DNA from: JAIRVZ01 sp031553755
GTDB lineage: Bacteria > Bacteroidota > Bacteroidia > Bacteroidales > Azobacteroidaceae
Reading direction: 5' to 3'
Length of the DNA: 45,765 nucleotides
Assembly: GCA_031553755.1 (NCBI GenBank)
Contig: JAVBKZ010000009.1
Location: forward strand, 1 to 45,765
In this document: positions 33,792-42,463 of the stretch, piece after piece
Position numbering within the stretch: position 1 is the stretch's first letter
How the letters are laid out: each line of letters begins with the position of its first letter
Made by a program: the position numbers and the translations under genes
The notes under the pieces: model-generated
Seen by the model: the letters and a program-made list of their open reading frames with translations, nothing else
Databases searched by the model: none
Told to the model about the DNA's origin: nothing

Positions 33792-34055
33792 ATTGGAATC
33801 TTATGCGTTTACTTGCTGCAACTTGCTTCTCAGAGGGGTATTACAACATATATTTTTTTTCGAAACCAAAGAGAAAGGAAAAAGAAGAGAAAAAAGGACA
33901 TGCAAATCACACAGCCATGAAGCGGCGGAATTGCTAATTTTGCATATTCTTTTTTTTTGGATAAAAGGATTTTCCAAAAAACCTGCGTGGTAACGCAAAT
34001 GAAATATTCAACTGCATTTTAAGGGGTGGGTGGTCGGGGGCTGCGTGTGGGTGTA

Positions 34056-34836
34056 GCATAAAACAACGCAGGTAAAACAGCCTTGAGCCGGAACGAAGCA
34101 AGTGAAAAATAAGCGGAGCGGTAGCGGAGTGATTTTTTTGCTTGCGTAGTGTAGAGGCGCGAGCCGCATGCGAGTGGAGCGAGTGGGGCGGACACAGATA
34201 GCCGTAGCGTAGCGGAGGCTGTGGACGCCTACCGTTTACGGCAGGGCTGGCGTGATTTTTGCGTGAAGTGAAGTTTTTTTTTGCGGGCAGGGCAAGTGCA
34301 GGAATGAATGAACGGAATGCAGCGCAGCGGAATGTAGAGAATGAACGACTGCTCTTGCTTGGGATAACTAGTATTTTGCGGTGTGAGCGGCGGGAGGCAC
34401 GACCAAGCGAACACGGCAAAGACCATTGAAAAGGGTGGGCAAAAAAAACGAAACGGAACTATGCAAAAAGCATGACAGCCCGATTAGCCCGAGCGACCCA
34501 CAGGCGAGCACAACAATAAGCGGCGGCTGCCCCCAATGAAATATACTATATGAGTGTACGAATACCTTGTTGGGGTTTGGGGGCAGGAGTAGCCGCGAAT
34601 GACGACCGAGTGAACGCTTGGCAGGAAAAACAAGCCGGCACGTTGCCGTGAGCACCTAACGAAGTGGGTTGGCGCGCAAACGGCAAGTGTGGCGGCGGTG
34701 CTTGCAAGGGCGGCTAAAAAATACTACCCGTAGGGTGGAGATTTTTTTGAAGCCGCTTGTTATACCCTTGCAAGCATGTTTTTTCCTGCCTAAGTGAACG
34801 AGGAAGGAATACCGCTTTACCTGCGTTGTTTTGTGC
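34056..34836 (+). ncRNA. Candidate large structured RNA (~780 nt), GC-rich, long-range closing helix
   Basis: A GC-rich, purine-rich block in an AT-rich genome with no credible protein. Its ends are complementary: AAAACAACGCAGGTAAA (34060-34076) pairs perfectly with TTTACCTGCGTTGTTTT (34816-34832), and the helix extends to 34056/34836 with one U-G pair. Inside are several strong stems. CTGCCCCCAA (34527) pairs with TTGGGGGCAG (34577), reinforced by GCGGC/GCCGC. TGCTTGCAAGGG (34699) pairs with CCCTTGCAAGCA (34765), with a nested GCGGCT/AGCCGC. ACGCC/GGCGT (34224-34253) encloses CCGTTTACGG. GCAAG..AAAAAT (34098) pairs with ATTTTTTTGCTTGC. Several G-U pairs form only if the + strand is transcribed, which favours that orientation, opposite to the flanking genes. 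Size and phage-like setting recall GOLLD/ROOL-type RNAs, but I cannot assign a family. Confidence 0.5.
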
Positions 34837-34879
34837 GGGGGCAGATTAAAAAATGATTTATACCGCTAAAATAAAAAAC

Positions 34880-34917
34880 AAATCCCCAATTCTCACTTGT
34901 GGGGATATTGGGGATTT
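34880..34917 (-). terminator. Terminator of the defence-like operon
   Basis: AAATCCCCAAT and ATTGGGGATTT form an 11-bp stem. On the minus strand it is followed by TTGTTTTTTATTTT. It lies 45 bp after the stop of the AlbA_2/GHKL gene. Confidence 0.7.
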
Positions 34918-34962
34918 AGGGGAATTGACTAATAATTGACCAAATTGACTAGTAATTGACCA

Positions 34963-36285
34963 TTAATTGACTAACTCAAAATAACTTCCTGCTCCATATC
35001 CTTTATTAATCAATAGTTTAAGCTCGTTTGCCAAAGTATGCAATTCAACAGTTGCCATTTGCCTTGATATTTGATTTATCTCTTGGTATTCTTTGTTGGT
35101 AATTTTTCCTTTTTCTTTTGCATATAGCATCGCTTTTATTTGCCTTTCATTCAATCCCAAATTTTTCAGATATTCAGGGTAGTAAATATCTTTTCTGAAT
35201 ACAATCCAAAAATCATGTCCTTTGGCGGAAACTGTCGGAATGGGAATGTTTGCCTCCACGCATTGGTCTTTCATTTTGTCCATGCCGCGCCCCCACGATT
35301 CTATGTAGCCAATTCGGAAAAAGGCATTGGCAATATCGGGATTATGGGGCTGTGAAGAATGTTTTCTCAATAAATCTTCTGTTGTCCAACCTTCGGGTAG
35401 TTGTCCGTAATTCCAAATCATGATTTTGTCTGCATAAACGCTGATTTGGATAGGAATAGCGCCCGAATAATCTTTATGAGCCACTGCATTATTGATTGCT
35501 TCACGCAAAGCATCTTTGGGATATTCGTAGGTTTCGACGCGCGAAATTCCTTCATAACCGATTAATGCCCGCGTATATTTGGTAAGCAAGAGTTCCATTG
35601 TTTTTTCGACTTGCTCAAAGAGGTTGCCGTGAATTTCGTCTTGAAAAAGCAAATCGCTGTCGGTACGGAAAAATCCGATTTTAATATAGGCGCCTGTAAC
35701 AAATTTTTCAGGGTCGGGGTGAAAAAGCAATAATGCGGCGCGTTTCAAATAACCGTTTTCGATTAATTTCAAATTTTCGAGCACTTGTGCGGGTGTATCG
35801 TTTTTGTTGCTTTCGTCAATACGATTGCTTTTAATGCCTTTTTCTTTGAAAAAAGTGAATGTTTCCTGTTTCAAATCGGAAACCGTTACATTGGGAACGG
35901 ACACGCTATCCCAATGTCTTCCCTGTTTTTGCAAAAGAAATTTATCCAACGCCGTGCCTTTTAATTCTTGTTTGGTTGCACCGCTTCGGTAGTGATATTC
36001 GCCTTTGTAATTAACCGGATTCGGCTGTGGCTCGATAATGATTTCAATGTAATTGCCTTTCTCTGTTTCGTGCAAATTCACATCGGCAATAATGCCCAAC
36101 ACATCTTTTATTTTGTTGGGTATATCTTCTAAAAGCCGCTTTGCATTGGGCAAACCAACAACTTCGCCGTTATCGTCTTTTCCAATGATCAACACACCAC
36201 CTTGCGCGTTGGCAAAGCCGCATATCCATTTCAAGTATTCGTCTTTCCAAACGGATTTGTATTCTATATTTTGTTGTTCGGGCAT
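34963..36285 (-). CDS. AlbA_2 (Schlafen-type) plus GHKL ATP-binding protein with winged-helix tail
   Basis: 440 residues from the ATG at 36285; a longer frame exists but would overlap the upstream gene. The N-terminal AlbA_2 domain is IEYKSVWKDEYLKWICGFAN, then AQGGVLIIGKDDNGEVVG. The centre holds a RecG-C-like GHKL ATPase with N-box EAINNAVAHKDYSG and IWNYGQLPEG, and the GRGMDKM region. The C-terminus is a winged helix (ERQIKAMLYAKEKGKITNKE). Proteins of this build are called transcriptional regulators or 'ATP-binding proteins'; AlbA_2/Schlafen-like domains also occur in RNA-targeting immune proteins. It starts 8 bp after the metallophosphoesterase-STAND gene and ends at a terminator, so the two form one operon. 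It may regulate, sense for, or act with that gene. Confidence 0.88.
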   Translation of the reverse strand: MPEQQNIEYKSVWKDEYLKWICGFANAQGGVLIIGKDDNGEVVGLPNAKRLLEDIPNKIKDVLGIIADVNLHETEKGNYIEIIIEPQPNPVNYKGEYHYRSGATKQELKGTALDKFLLQKQGRHWDSVSVPNVTVSDLKQETFTFFKEKGIKSNRIDESNKNDTPAQVLENLKLIENGYLKRAALLLFHPDPEKFVTGAYIKIGFFRTDSDLLFQDEIHGNLFEQVEKTMELLLTKYTRALIGYEGISRVETYEYPKDALREAINNAVAHKDYSGAIPIQISVYADKIMIWNYGQLPEGWTTEDLLRKHSSQPHNPDIANAFFRIGYIESWGRGMDKMKDQCVEANIPIPTVSAKGHDFWIVFRKDIYYPEYLKNLGLNERQIKAMLYAKEKGKITNKEYQEINQISRQMATVELHTLANELKLLINKGYGAGSYFELVN

Positions 36286-36293
36286 GATATTCT

Positions 36294-39200
36294 TTATTTC
36301 AAAAATTTCTTTTTCCCCTCTTTCAGCGAAAGCATTATTTGTCCTTTTACTCTTTGTGGAAGTTTTTCTGTTTTTAGTTTTAAACGAGATAATAATTCGA
36401 TACATTCTTCTTCTTCGGAAGAGTTGGAAGCGGTTTTTAGATAAAAATAATTCAGCAACTTATACATACAATAATCTTGTACGACATTATTAGACAACTT
36501 TCGTATTAACTCTTTAAATGGTTTGAATTTGTCTTTCCCTTGGCAATCCCAATACAAAGCCACAGAAAAATACTTTTCTACATCAGAGCATTTATTATCA
36601 GTAAAATCACGCTGTATTTTGTTTTTAATTGCTGGCGTGAGTTTAGATGTTCCTAAATGGTTATTTATGCCATTTTCAACGTTCATTGGTAAAAACTTTA
36701 GAAAAGGCACTAATCGTTGCAAATCCTCATTTGTGATATTGTTACTGTCCTTATTAAATTCTTGAACTAAAAAAGGGGGAAGAGATTGTTTGTCCTTTAT
36801 ATATTTAACAATCCACTCTTTATATAAAACTGTCCATCCAACAGTATTTCTAATGATTGCATTGTAGATTTCCCTTTTTAATTTTGAGTCTTCAACTCCT
36901 TCCGAATTTCTGAGAATGTTACACATGATTATTATCAAAATTTCAAGATTAAAATTATCAACTTTACGTACAATAGCATCATGGGTTGCTTTTGATAATT
37001 TTGTGTCGTAAAACTCTAGTTTCTTTTCTTCTGATGGTCTGTTGTTTTTAATTTTATTTGTATCTATTGATTTTGTAATCGGCTCGTGTGTAGTTTGATT
37101 TTTTAGTATGTAAGTAAAGTTTTTATCAACATCTATTTGATTAATAATATCTTCAATGCCATCAAACGATTTTTTAAATCTATCATAAATTAACTCGAGC
37201 GTAGTTTTGTCATTACGAGTCAATCCTGTATAATAATCCAATTCGCGAGGAAACATGTGATACATATTTTCTGCTAAAACTTCGTTTCTAAAAGTAACAT
37301 CATCTTCCATTCTTTTTGCAATAAAGAAGTGGAAAAAACAGGAATGAGCAAATTTTATATTGTTTACGGTTTTGGAAAATATTTTTCTTTCAATAAAATA
37401 TTCTGCAATACGATTAATTTCATAATCAAAATCGACAGTTTTTATATACTTTTCAATTATATCGATGTATTGAGAATATGGTATTGCATAATTTGGCTCT
37501 TTGCTTTTGAGCATTTCTTGTGCTATTTTTGCTAATAGCATTGTTTTGTTTTTATAATCAAAAGAATCTCGATAAATATTTTCTTTTGCTAATTTTTCCA
37601 AAACAATTTCAATGTAAATATCTAGGAGTACGGCTTGATTTATGGGTTTTTTATCTGAATTTTCCGTACTCCATAAAAATAATGAGACTGACATTGCTGT
37701 ACATGGTAAAGAATAAGAGCAAAAATTATTAACCATTTTTTCTAATTTTTCCTCCCTCTTTGTTTTATCGTCTTGAGGCAACCACTTAACCATCATATCT
37801 TTAATATGAGATGATTTTAGTTGTCCTAAGTATAAATTACGAAATGGAATAACTGAATTTTTTATATAATTTTCAGACGGGATACTATCTATAATGTTAT
37901 CGGTAGTCGCTATAATTTTAATTTCTTGATTTTCTGAATTAAAATTATTAATTCTATTAGTTCTATCTTTATTTAATGGGGAATAATCTAAGTTGTCAAT
38001 GAACAATACAATTAATTTTTCGGCGATCAATGTTTTTGCCTCTTCTGTCGAGCATTTAAGAAAATCCTTAATACATGTTGTTATTTCCTTATTTCCCATT
38101 TCTTTAACGTCAATGTAAACAGGAATTTTTCTTAGATAAGTATATTCATCAACTAATTCTCTAATTGTCCTATACAACATTGTTGTTTTTCCAATCTCCT
38201 GCGCTCCGAAAATACAGATATTGTATTTGCTTTTGGAGATTTCATCTAGTGAGACACCATCTCTATTTTGGTCTGTTAAAGGAGGCATTATAAAAGCCTC
38301 TTTGATATCAGGGATAACATGAATTTTTTGAGCAATTATATGTTCATTCATGGTTTTATAAAAATCCTCTTTGATATTCTTCAAACATTTTTCAATTAGA
38401 GTATGAGTTGAAGTCTTATTGGGATTTGGAATTTCAAAAACAATTTGTCCTTTTTCTCCAATATTTTCGTTTATGTCAAACTTTTTATCTTTATGATTGT
38501 ATTTAAAATATTTACAAATAACCTCTTTGTTTGCTTTGTCGTATTGTATGAGAGTAAAACCATTGGAAAATGCTTTACTATCTTCTCGTATATCACTTGT
38601 ACACGAAGGGGCAATGCTTGTAAATAAAGTACCTGAAAACCCAGTTTGTGTTATTGTTTGAGATTCGTGAACGTGTCCAACAAGCAGAATATTATAATCT
38701 TTATTTATATGTCCATTGACAAAATCCTTCTCTAAATTAAACCAATCAAGTGGATGATGCATTAAAGCAATTTTTACATCACAATCTTTAATGTATTCTG
38801 TACAACGTTTTAGCTGCTCTTCTCCTAAAATTAAATAATTTTTATCATTATCGTCATAGCAGCGCCATGCGGAATTTAGGCACGAAATACCAATTTTTTC
38901 ATTGTCAAGATTATGAATAAATGCATTCCCAAGAAAAGAAGAATATTTGTTTTTAATTCCACTATACAGTTTTTCATTGAATTCTGAAAAAGGAATATTG
39001 CGTTTTATACCTTCCCGTTCACCGTTATCTAATATTTCTTTGAATGAAGTTAAAATATTATCATATAATTTATAATATTCTCTATTTCCAAATTCACTTT
39101 TGAGACTATCATTACTTCTAACCATATCGTGATTACCGGGTACAATCAAGAACCTTTCAAGTGGAATAGTTAATTCATTGCAGATATAATCAATAACCTC

Positions 39201-39410
39201 TTCTTTAAATGATTCAAATGAATTTTTAGACCTATCAAAATTTAAGTTTCCTTTACCTATTAAATCACCGGTACAGACAATAATAGTTTTTGCGGTATCA
39301 ATATTTGATTCCCTAATTTTTTCAATGAATGCTTTTTTTACAAAGTCATTCCAATCTTTGAGATTTCTTTCATTCAAATGAAAATCTGACAAATGTATTA
39401 TCTGTATCAT
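36294..39410 (-). CDS. Metallophosphoesterase fused to a STAND/NACHT-like NTPase (predicted antiphage defence)
   Basis: 1038 residues, two enzymatic modules. Residues ~1-290 form a calcineurin-like metallophosphoesterase with all metal motifs: DFH (Asp9, His11), TGD (Asp49), GNHD (93-95), MHHP (218-219) and GHVH (246, 248). After a linker, residues ~390-600 are a P-loop NTPase with Walker A GAQEIGKTT (402-410) and Walker B LIVLFIDNLD (466-475). A helical region to ~1038 follows, as in STAND ATPases, with a winged-helix-like stretch around 660-740. An effector domain ahead of a STAND NTPase and a long sensor-like C-terminus is the plan of Avs/bNACHT-type immune proteins, in which sensing a phage product activates the effector, here presumably a nuclease or nucleotide phosphodiesterase. 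The gene is more AT-rich than the element genes around it, consistent with cargo acquired separately. Confidence 0.85.
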   Translation of the reverse strand: MIQIIHLSDFHLNERNLKDWNDFVKKAFIEKIRESNIDTAKTIIVCTGDLIGKGNLNFDRSKNSFESFKEEVIDYICNELTIPLERFLIVPGNHDMVRSNDSLKSEFGNREYYKLYDNILTSFKEILDNGEREGIKRNIPFSEFNEKLYSGIKNKYSSFLGNAFIHNLDNEKIGISCLNSAWRCYDDNDKNYLILGEEQLKRCTEYIKDCDVKIALMHHPLDWFNLEKDFVNGHINKDYNILLVGHVHESQTITQTGFSGTLFTSIAPSCTSDIREDSKAFSNGFTLIQYDKANKEVICKYFKYNHKDKKFDINENIGEKGQIVFEIPNPNKTSTHTLIEKCLKNIKEDFYKTMNEHIIAQKIHVIPDIKEAFIMPPLTDQNRDGVSLDEISKSKYNICIFGAQEIGKTTMLYRTIRELVDEYTYLRKIPVYIDVKEMGNKEITTCIKDFLKCSTEEAKTLIAEKLIVLFIDNLDYSPLNKDRTNRINNFNSENQEIKIIATTDNIIDSIPSENYIKNSVIPFRNLYLGQLKSSHIKDMMVKWLPQDDKTKREEKLEKMVNNFCSYSLPCTAMSVSLFLWSTENSDKKPINQAVLLDIYIEIVLEKLAKENIYRDSFDYKNKTMLLAKIAQEMLKSKEPNYAIPYSQYIDIIEKYIKTVDFDYEINRIAEYFIERKIFSKTVNNIKFAHSCFFHFFIAKRMEDDVTFRNEVLAENMYHMFPRELDYYTGLTRNDKTTLELIYDRFKKSFDGIEDIINQIDVDKNFTYILKNQTTHEPITKSIDTNKIKNNRPSEEKKLEFYDTKLSKATHDAIVRKVDNFNLEILIIIMCNILRNSEGVEDSKLKREIYNAIIRNTVGWTVLYKEWIVKYIKDKQSLPPFLVQEFNKDSNNITNEDLQRLVPFLKFLPMNVENGINNHLGTSKLTPAIKNKIQRDFTDNKCSDVEKYFSVALYWDCQGKDKFKPFKELIRKLSNNVVQDYCMYKLLNYFYLKTASNSSEEEECIELLSRLKLKTEKLPQRVKGQIMLSLKEGKKKFLK

Positions 39411-39483
39411 GGTATTATAGTTTATTTACTTCTATTTACAACGGGTTTATGAATTTTATTCTTTAAATAATTATTACACTTGA

Positions 39484-39491
39484 CAAAAATA
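39484..39491 (-). promoter_or_regulatory. Candidate -7 box for the metallophosphoesterase-STAND gene
   Basis: TATTTTTG on the minus strand matches TAnnTTTG, 74 bp upstream of the start codon. No convincing -33 box at the ideal distance. It would give the cargo operon its own promoter. Confidence 0.35.
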
Positions 39492-39556
39492 CAAAATTTA
39501 TTAACGCAATCTCTGTTTACTTATGGATACTTATTAACAGTCAAGTGATTGTGTTC

Positions 39557-41353
39557 TTAATTTTCTTTCTTCGCATAACTCCCATGCGCTTGTTTTATCA
39601 ATAAGCCGGCGTTTAGAAAGCGGGCGATTTGTTTGTCGGCGGTGCTTTCGGGAATTTGAAGTTGTGTAACAATTTCAATGTATTTTGTTCTGTCGAATTG
39701 AGCGGGCAGGGCTTGGAATAAAGCCATTTTGGGATTGGTGTTTTGGTTTGTGGCTGCCGTTGCTCGTGGCAGCTGCTTGAAAATAAAGGCGGCGTGTTGC
39801 AGCAAGACTTTGAGAATTTCCATCGCAATTTGAAAATCGGCGTCGGAACAAATGATTGTAGCACCTTTCCCTCCGCCCTCTCCACAAGAGAGGGAGCCGT
39901 TATCCATTATTCGCAAGACGGTTAAAACCATTGCAATGCGGAATGTTATCAAACCCAAGCGGCGGATGGTGCCGATGTAATCATTGCCCAACAATTCCCA
40001 ATATTGTTTTTGTATTTGCTCGAAATGCTGATTGAACGCCGTTTGTTGAGTGTTTGAGAACGAAAAACGGATGTTTTCGTATTGTTTCAGCGTACGGTAA
40101 AAATCAAAAAACACATCGCCGAAACGGTTAAACCGTTGGTCTAAAGATTCGTTTCCGTTGCAGGCAAACACATCAATCCATTGCAGGCGGATATTCATAC
40201 AGTAGAACATAAAACGGCTGAAAAGTCCGTTTTCGGCATCGGGTATGAGACTTTGTACTTGGCGGGGCGTTCCCGAAAGCAAGACCGATAGTTTCGGATT
40301 TTCGAGCGTTACATATTCGCGGTCTTTACGCCTCAAATAGGATATTTTTTCGTGGTGAAAGGCTTTGCGAAAGCCATCGGAATAGTTGCCGTGTTCGGAT
40401 TTGAAGGTTTGGGCAAGCGTGTCGCCTTCGGTTTCAAACATCAAGCCGACACTTTGATTGTCGTTCAGGATTTGAAACACGGCGGTTGCACTGCTGTTGG
40501 CAGGAATAAAAAGCACCCGCAAAGGCGGTTCCTGCGGCTGTTCTGCATCGGGATTCTTTTTGTTGACGGCATATTCGGCTTGTTGGCGTTTGTACTCGTC
40601 CAACTCCAATTTGTTTAACTCTCGCAACTGCCGGTGGACCGGTTCCACCAATCGGCGACACAACGAAAGCCTTCCTTTCCCTGCCGAAGCCTGCGCACTG
40701 ACGAACAGAAATAAATTAGGAAACACCGTAACTCCGCCATAAATACCGTAAATATTGGGAAAGCAAGCCGAAGTAACCACCAAAGAACCGAGTAAAAGTA
40801 AATCGGCATCTTCGCGGGAATTGGCGTAATGTGTGATTTGTCGTAAGAAATCGGGTAAAAGTGGATAGATGTTTTCGGGCAAAGTCGGCAATATCTCTTG
40901 TTCTTCGTTTGGTTGTGGATTTTCGAGTTTCTTTTCTTTCAGTTTTGCCATTTTTGCCAAATCTCCATTTTGGCAATTTGGATATTTGGCAATTTCAACG
41001 CCTGCCGACTTCGCTAAATGATACAGCGTTTTGATGGTTACGCCGTGTCCGTGTGCTTTCAGGCATTTGTCGAATTGCTTGTCGGTTTCGGATTGATTGT
41101 ATTTGGGATAAAAGCGGCTTAAACGGTGATAATAATTTCTTCCGTTTTCGCCCAAGGCATCGGCGAGGGCAAAGCCCAAGTCGCGCCAATCGGCATAGTT
41201 TGGGGCAATATCAACGACGGCGGTTTCAATTCTTTTTGTAATGGTTTCAATGTCGTTGTCGGACGATAAAAGCGAAAAAGAATTTTGAGGTTTTGTAGAT
41301 GGGTCGGATGCAGCCGTTGCCCAATCTTTGGGGTTAAATTTCTTTTTGCTCAT
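39557..41353 (-). CDS. DUF3987 primase/helicase-like protein of Bacteroidetes mobile elements
   Basis: 598 residues. The N-terminal ~130 residues resemble a PriCT-2 primase C-terminal domain (DIAPNYADWRDLGFALADAL, RLSRFYPKYNQSETDKQFDK). The main part is a DUF3987 ATPase-like domain: LFLFVSAQASAGKGRLSLCR contains a P-loop-like ASAGKGR, and LRVLFIPANSSATAVFQIL, ETEGDTLAQTFKSEHGNYSD and KLSVLLSGTPRQVQSLIPDA are the conserved blocks. Such proteins pair with VirE-N/BF3469 proteins in Bacteroidetes integrative elements and probably serve element replication. The start overlaps the upstream gene by 4 bp (ATGA). A palindromic repeat is translated in frame near the C-terminus (NGSLSCGEGGGKG). Confidence 0.85.
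   Translation of the reverse strand: MSKKKFNPKDWATAASDPSTKPQNSFSLLSSDNDIETITKRIETAVVDIAPNYADWRDLGFALADALGENGRNYYHRLSRFYPKYNQSETDKQFDKCLKAHGHGVTIKTLYHLAKSAGVEIAKYPNCQNGDLAKMAKLKEKKLENPQPNEEQEILPTLPENIYPLLPDFLRQITHYANSREDADLLLLGSLVVTSACFPNIYGIYGGVTVFPNLFLFVSAQASAGKGRLSLCRRLVEPVHRQLRELNKLELDEYKRQQAEYAVNKKNPDAEQPQEPPLRVLFIPANSSATAVFQILNDNQSVGLMFETEGDTLAQTFKSEHGNYSDGFRKAFHHEKISYLRRKDREYVTLENPKLSVLLSGTPRQVQSLIPDAENGLFSRFMFYCMNIRLQWIDVFACNGNESLDQRFNRFGDVFFDFYRTLKQYENIRFSFSNTQQTAFNQHFEQIQKQYWELLGNDYIGTIRRLGLITFRIAMVLTVLRIMDNGSLSCGEGGGKGATIICSDADFQIAMEILKVLLQHAAFIFKQLPRATAATNQNTNPKMALFQALPAQFDRTKYIEIVTQLQIPESTADKQIARFLNAGLLIKQAHGSYAKKEN
39867..39897. repeat. In-frame palindromic repeat in the DUF3987 gene
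   Basis: CCTCCGCCCTCTCCACAAGA followed by GAGGGAG: the arms CCCTCTC and GAGAGGG are complementary. It is translated as SLSCGEGGGKG, a glycine-rich loop inside an otherwise conserved region, with the frame preserved. Confidence 0.7.
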
Positions 41354-42417
41354 AATGATATAAATTTTGAATTGATATATGCCTGCGGGTCGTGTGGAAG
41401 AAAGCAGGCGCGAGAAATATCTTTGCCCGATTTGTCAGCCTCAACATTGTAAGTTGCTTTTAAGTAATTTGATACTGATATAAAATAATCTGCGTGTGTT
41501 GTTTGGGTTGTGTCAATGGATATTATCCATTTCAAACCGTTGCCCGAAGGGCTGACGAAAAGTAGTTGCGTGTCTAAATATTCGTCTGCAAGCAAGCGGC
41601 TTCTTAAGTCGTTGAGGTTTTGCAAGTGGTCAAAATCGAGGCACAGCAAGCCCGAATGTTTTATTAGTGCTTTATCGTTTCGAGTGGTGAATGTACCTGA
41701 AAAGGTGCAGTAGTCAAAATTGGTTGATTTGAATTTTCTTGCGACCTCTCCCCCTAACACCTCTCCGCAAGAGAGGGGGGATAGAATGGCTCGTAATTTT
41801 TGTGTTCTGCCTTTATAATAGTCGCCTTTGATAGCGTTGTAAATCTGTAACAGTGTTACGGTTTTGTGGGGTATAACATTTGAAATAGGTGATTTGAAAA
41901 AAGAAAAGCCCCCTAAATCCCCCAAAGGGGGACTTTGAGTTTGTGAGATTTTCGAACAAATAGAAAATTTTTGAGCGGAGCGATAAAAATTTCGTTGTTG
42001 ACTACGTCCAAAGTCGGCTGCACTCGGCATAACTTCAAACTCGTTTGAGTTCTGCACTCGTTGGCACGACTTTTCACCAATATGTAAAAACATTTCTTTG
42101 TTGAGGGTTTGCAGTAATTCATCGCCTTGCTGTTTGTAATGCAGTTCGGCAAAGTCGAACGCATCGCCTGCGGGAATAGCGTTTGTGCTATCTTCGTGGC
42201 AGGCAATTTCTTTATCGAGCACGCTGCCTAAGATGTTTTCTTTTTGAATAAAAATATGTAATGTTTGTTTGTTGGCATTGAAAGGATTGCGGCATAAGCC
42301 GCAATCTCTTCCAACCAATCGCAATACTACCTCATCGGGATAATAGAACCGCAAAATGTGGCTGTAAATATTCAGTCCGTAATGGGTTTTACTCAAAATA
42401 CTTTCCTTGCTTATCAT
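41350..42417 (-). CDS. VirE N-terminal domain / BT4734-BF3469 family protein
   Basis: 355 residues from the ATG at 42417; a longer frame reaching 42594 overlaps the upstream gene and adds no family sequence. The N-terminus reads LSKTHYGLNIYSHILRFYYP and VVLRLVGRDCGLCRNPFNAN, typical of the family. The C-terminal part is the VirE_N/primase-like core: GLLCLDFDHLQNLNDLRSRL, TQLLFVSPSGNGLKWIISID, and GKDISRACFLPHDPQAYIN. It is thought to act with the DUF3987 protein in replication of mobile elements, and its stop overlaps that gene's start. The linker between the two parts carries two translated palindromic repeats (41907-41938 and 41743-41782). Confidence 0.85.
   Translation of the reverse strand: MISKESILSKTHYGLNIYSHILRFYYPDEVVLRLVGRDCGLCRNPFNANKQTLHIFIQKENILGSVLDKEIACHEDSTNAIPAGDAFDFAELHYKQQGDELLQTLNKEMFLHIGEKSCQRVQNSNEFEVMPSAADFGRSQQRNFYRSAQKFSICSKISQTQSPPLGDLGGFSFFKSPISNVIPHKTVTLLQIYNAIKGDYYKGRTQKLRAILSPLSCGEVLGGEVARKFKSTNFDYCTFSGTFTTRNDKALIKHSGLLCLDFDHLQNLNDLRSRLLADEYLDTQLLFVSPSGNGLKWIISIDTTQTTHADYFISVSNYLKATYNVEADKSGKDISRACFLPHDPQAYINSKFISL
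41743..41782. repeat. In-frame palindromic repeat 2 in the BF3469-family gene
   Basis: CCTCTCCCCCTAACACCTCT followed by CCGCAAGAGAGGGGGGA. It is translated as LSPLSCGEVLGGEVA. It resembles the module near 470-495 in the O-antigen-ligase-like gene and the one in the DUF3987 gene. Confidence 0.7.
41907..41938. repeat. In-frame palindromic repeat 1 in the BF3469-family gene
   Basis: GCCCCCTAAATCCCCCAAAG followed by GGGGACTTTGAG. It is translated as SQTQSPPLGDLGGFS. The same module type, giving SPKGDLGGG, lies at 807-845 in an unrelated gene. Confidence 0.72.
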
Positions 42418-42463
42418 GGTTTTTAATTTTAACTTCGTTGAAATTCGGCTGCATTTGGCATAG

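Noticed and set aside
33713..33993. Two overlapping + strand frames of ~73 codons (e.g. MADLSTLESYAF start)
   Set aside because: Composition is unlike a protein (poly-Lys and poly-aromatic runs), there are no motifs, and they run antisense to the likely DUF6266 promoter region.
33934..34655. Overlapping open frames of 65-161 codons on the minus strand in the GC-rich block
   Set aside because: The frames are rich in Arg, Ser, Pro and His, overlap each other in several phases and contain no recognisable domain. The DNA is dominated by complementary stems, so a structured RNA or DNA region explains it better.
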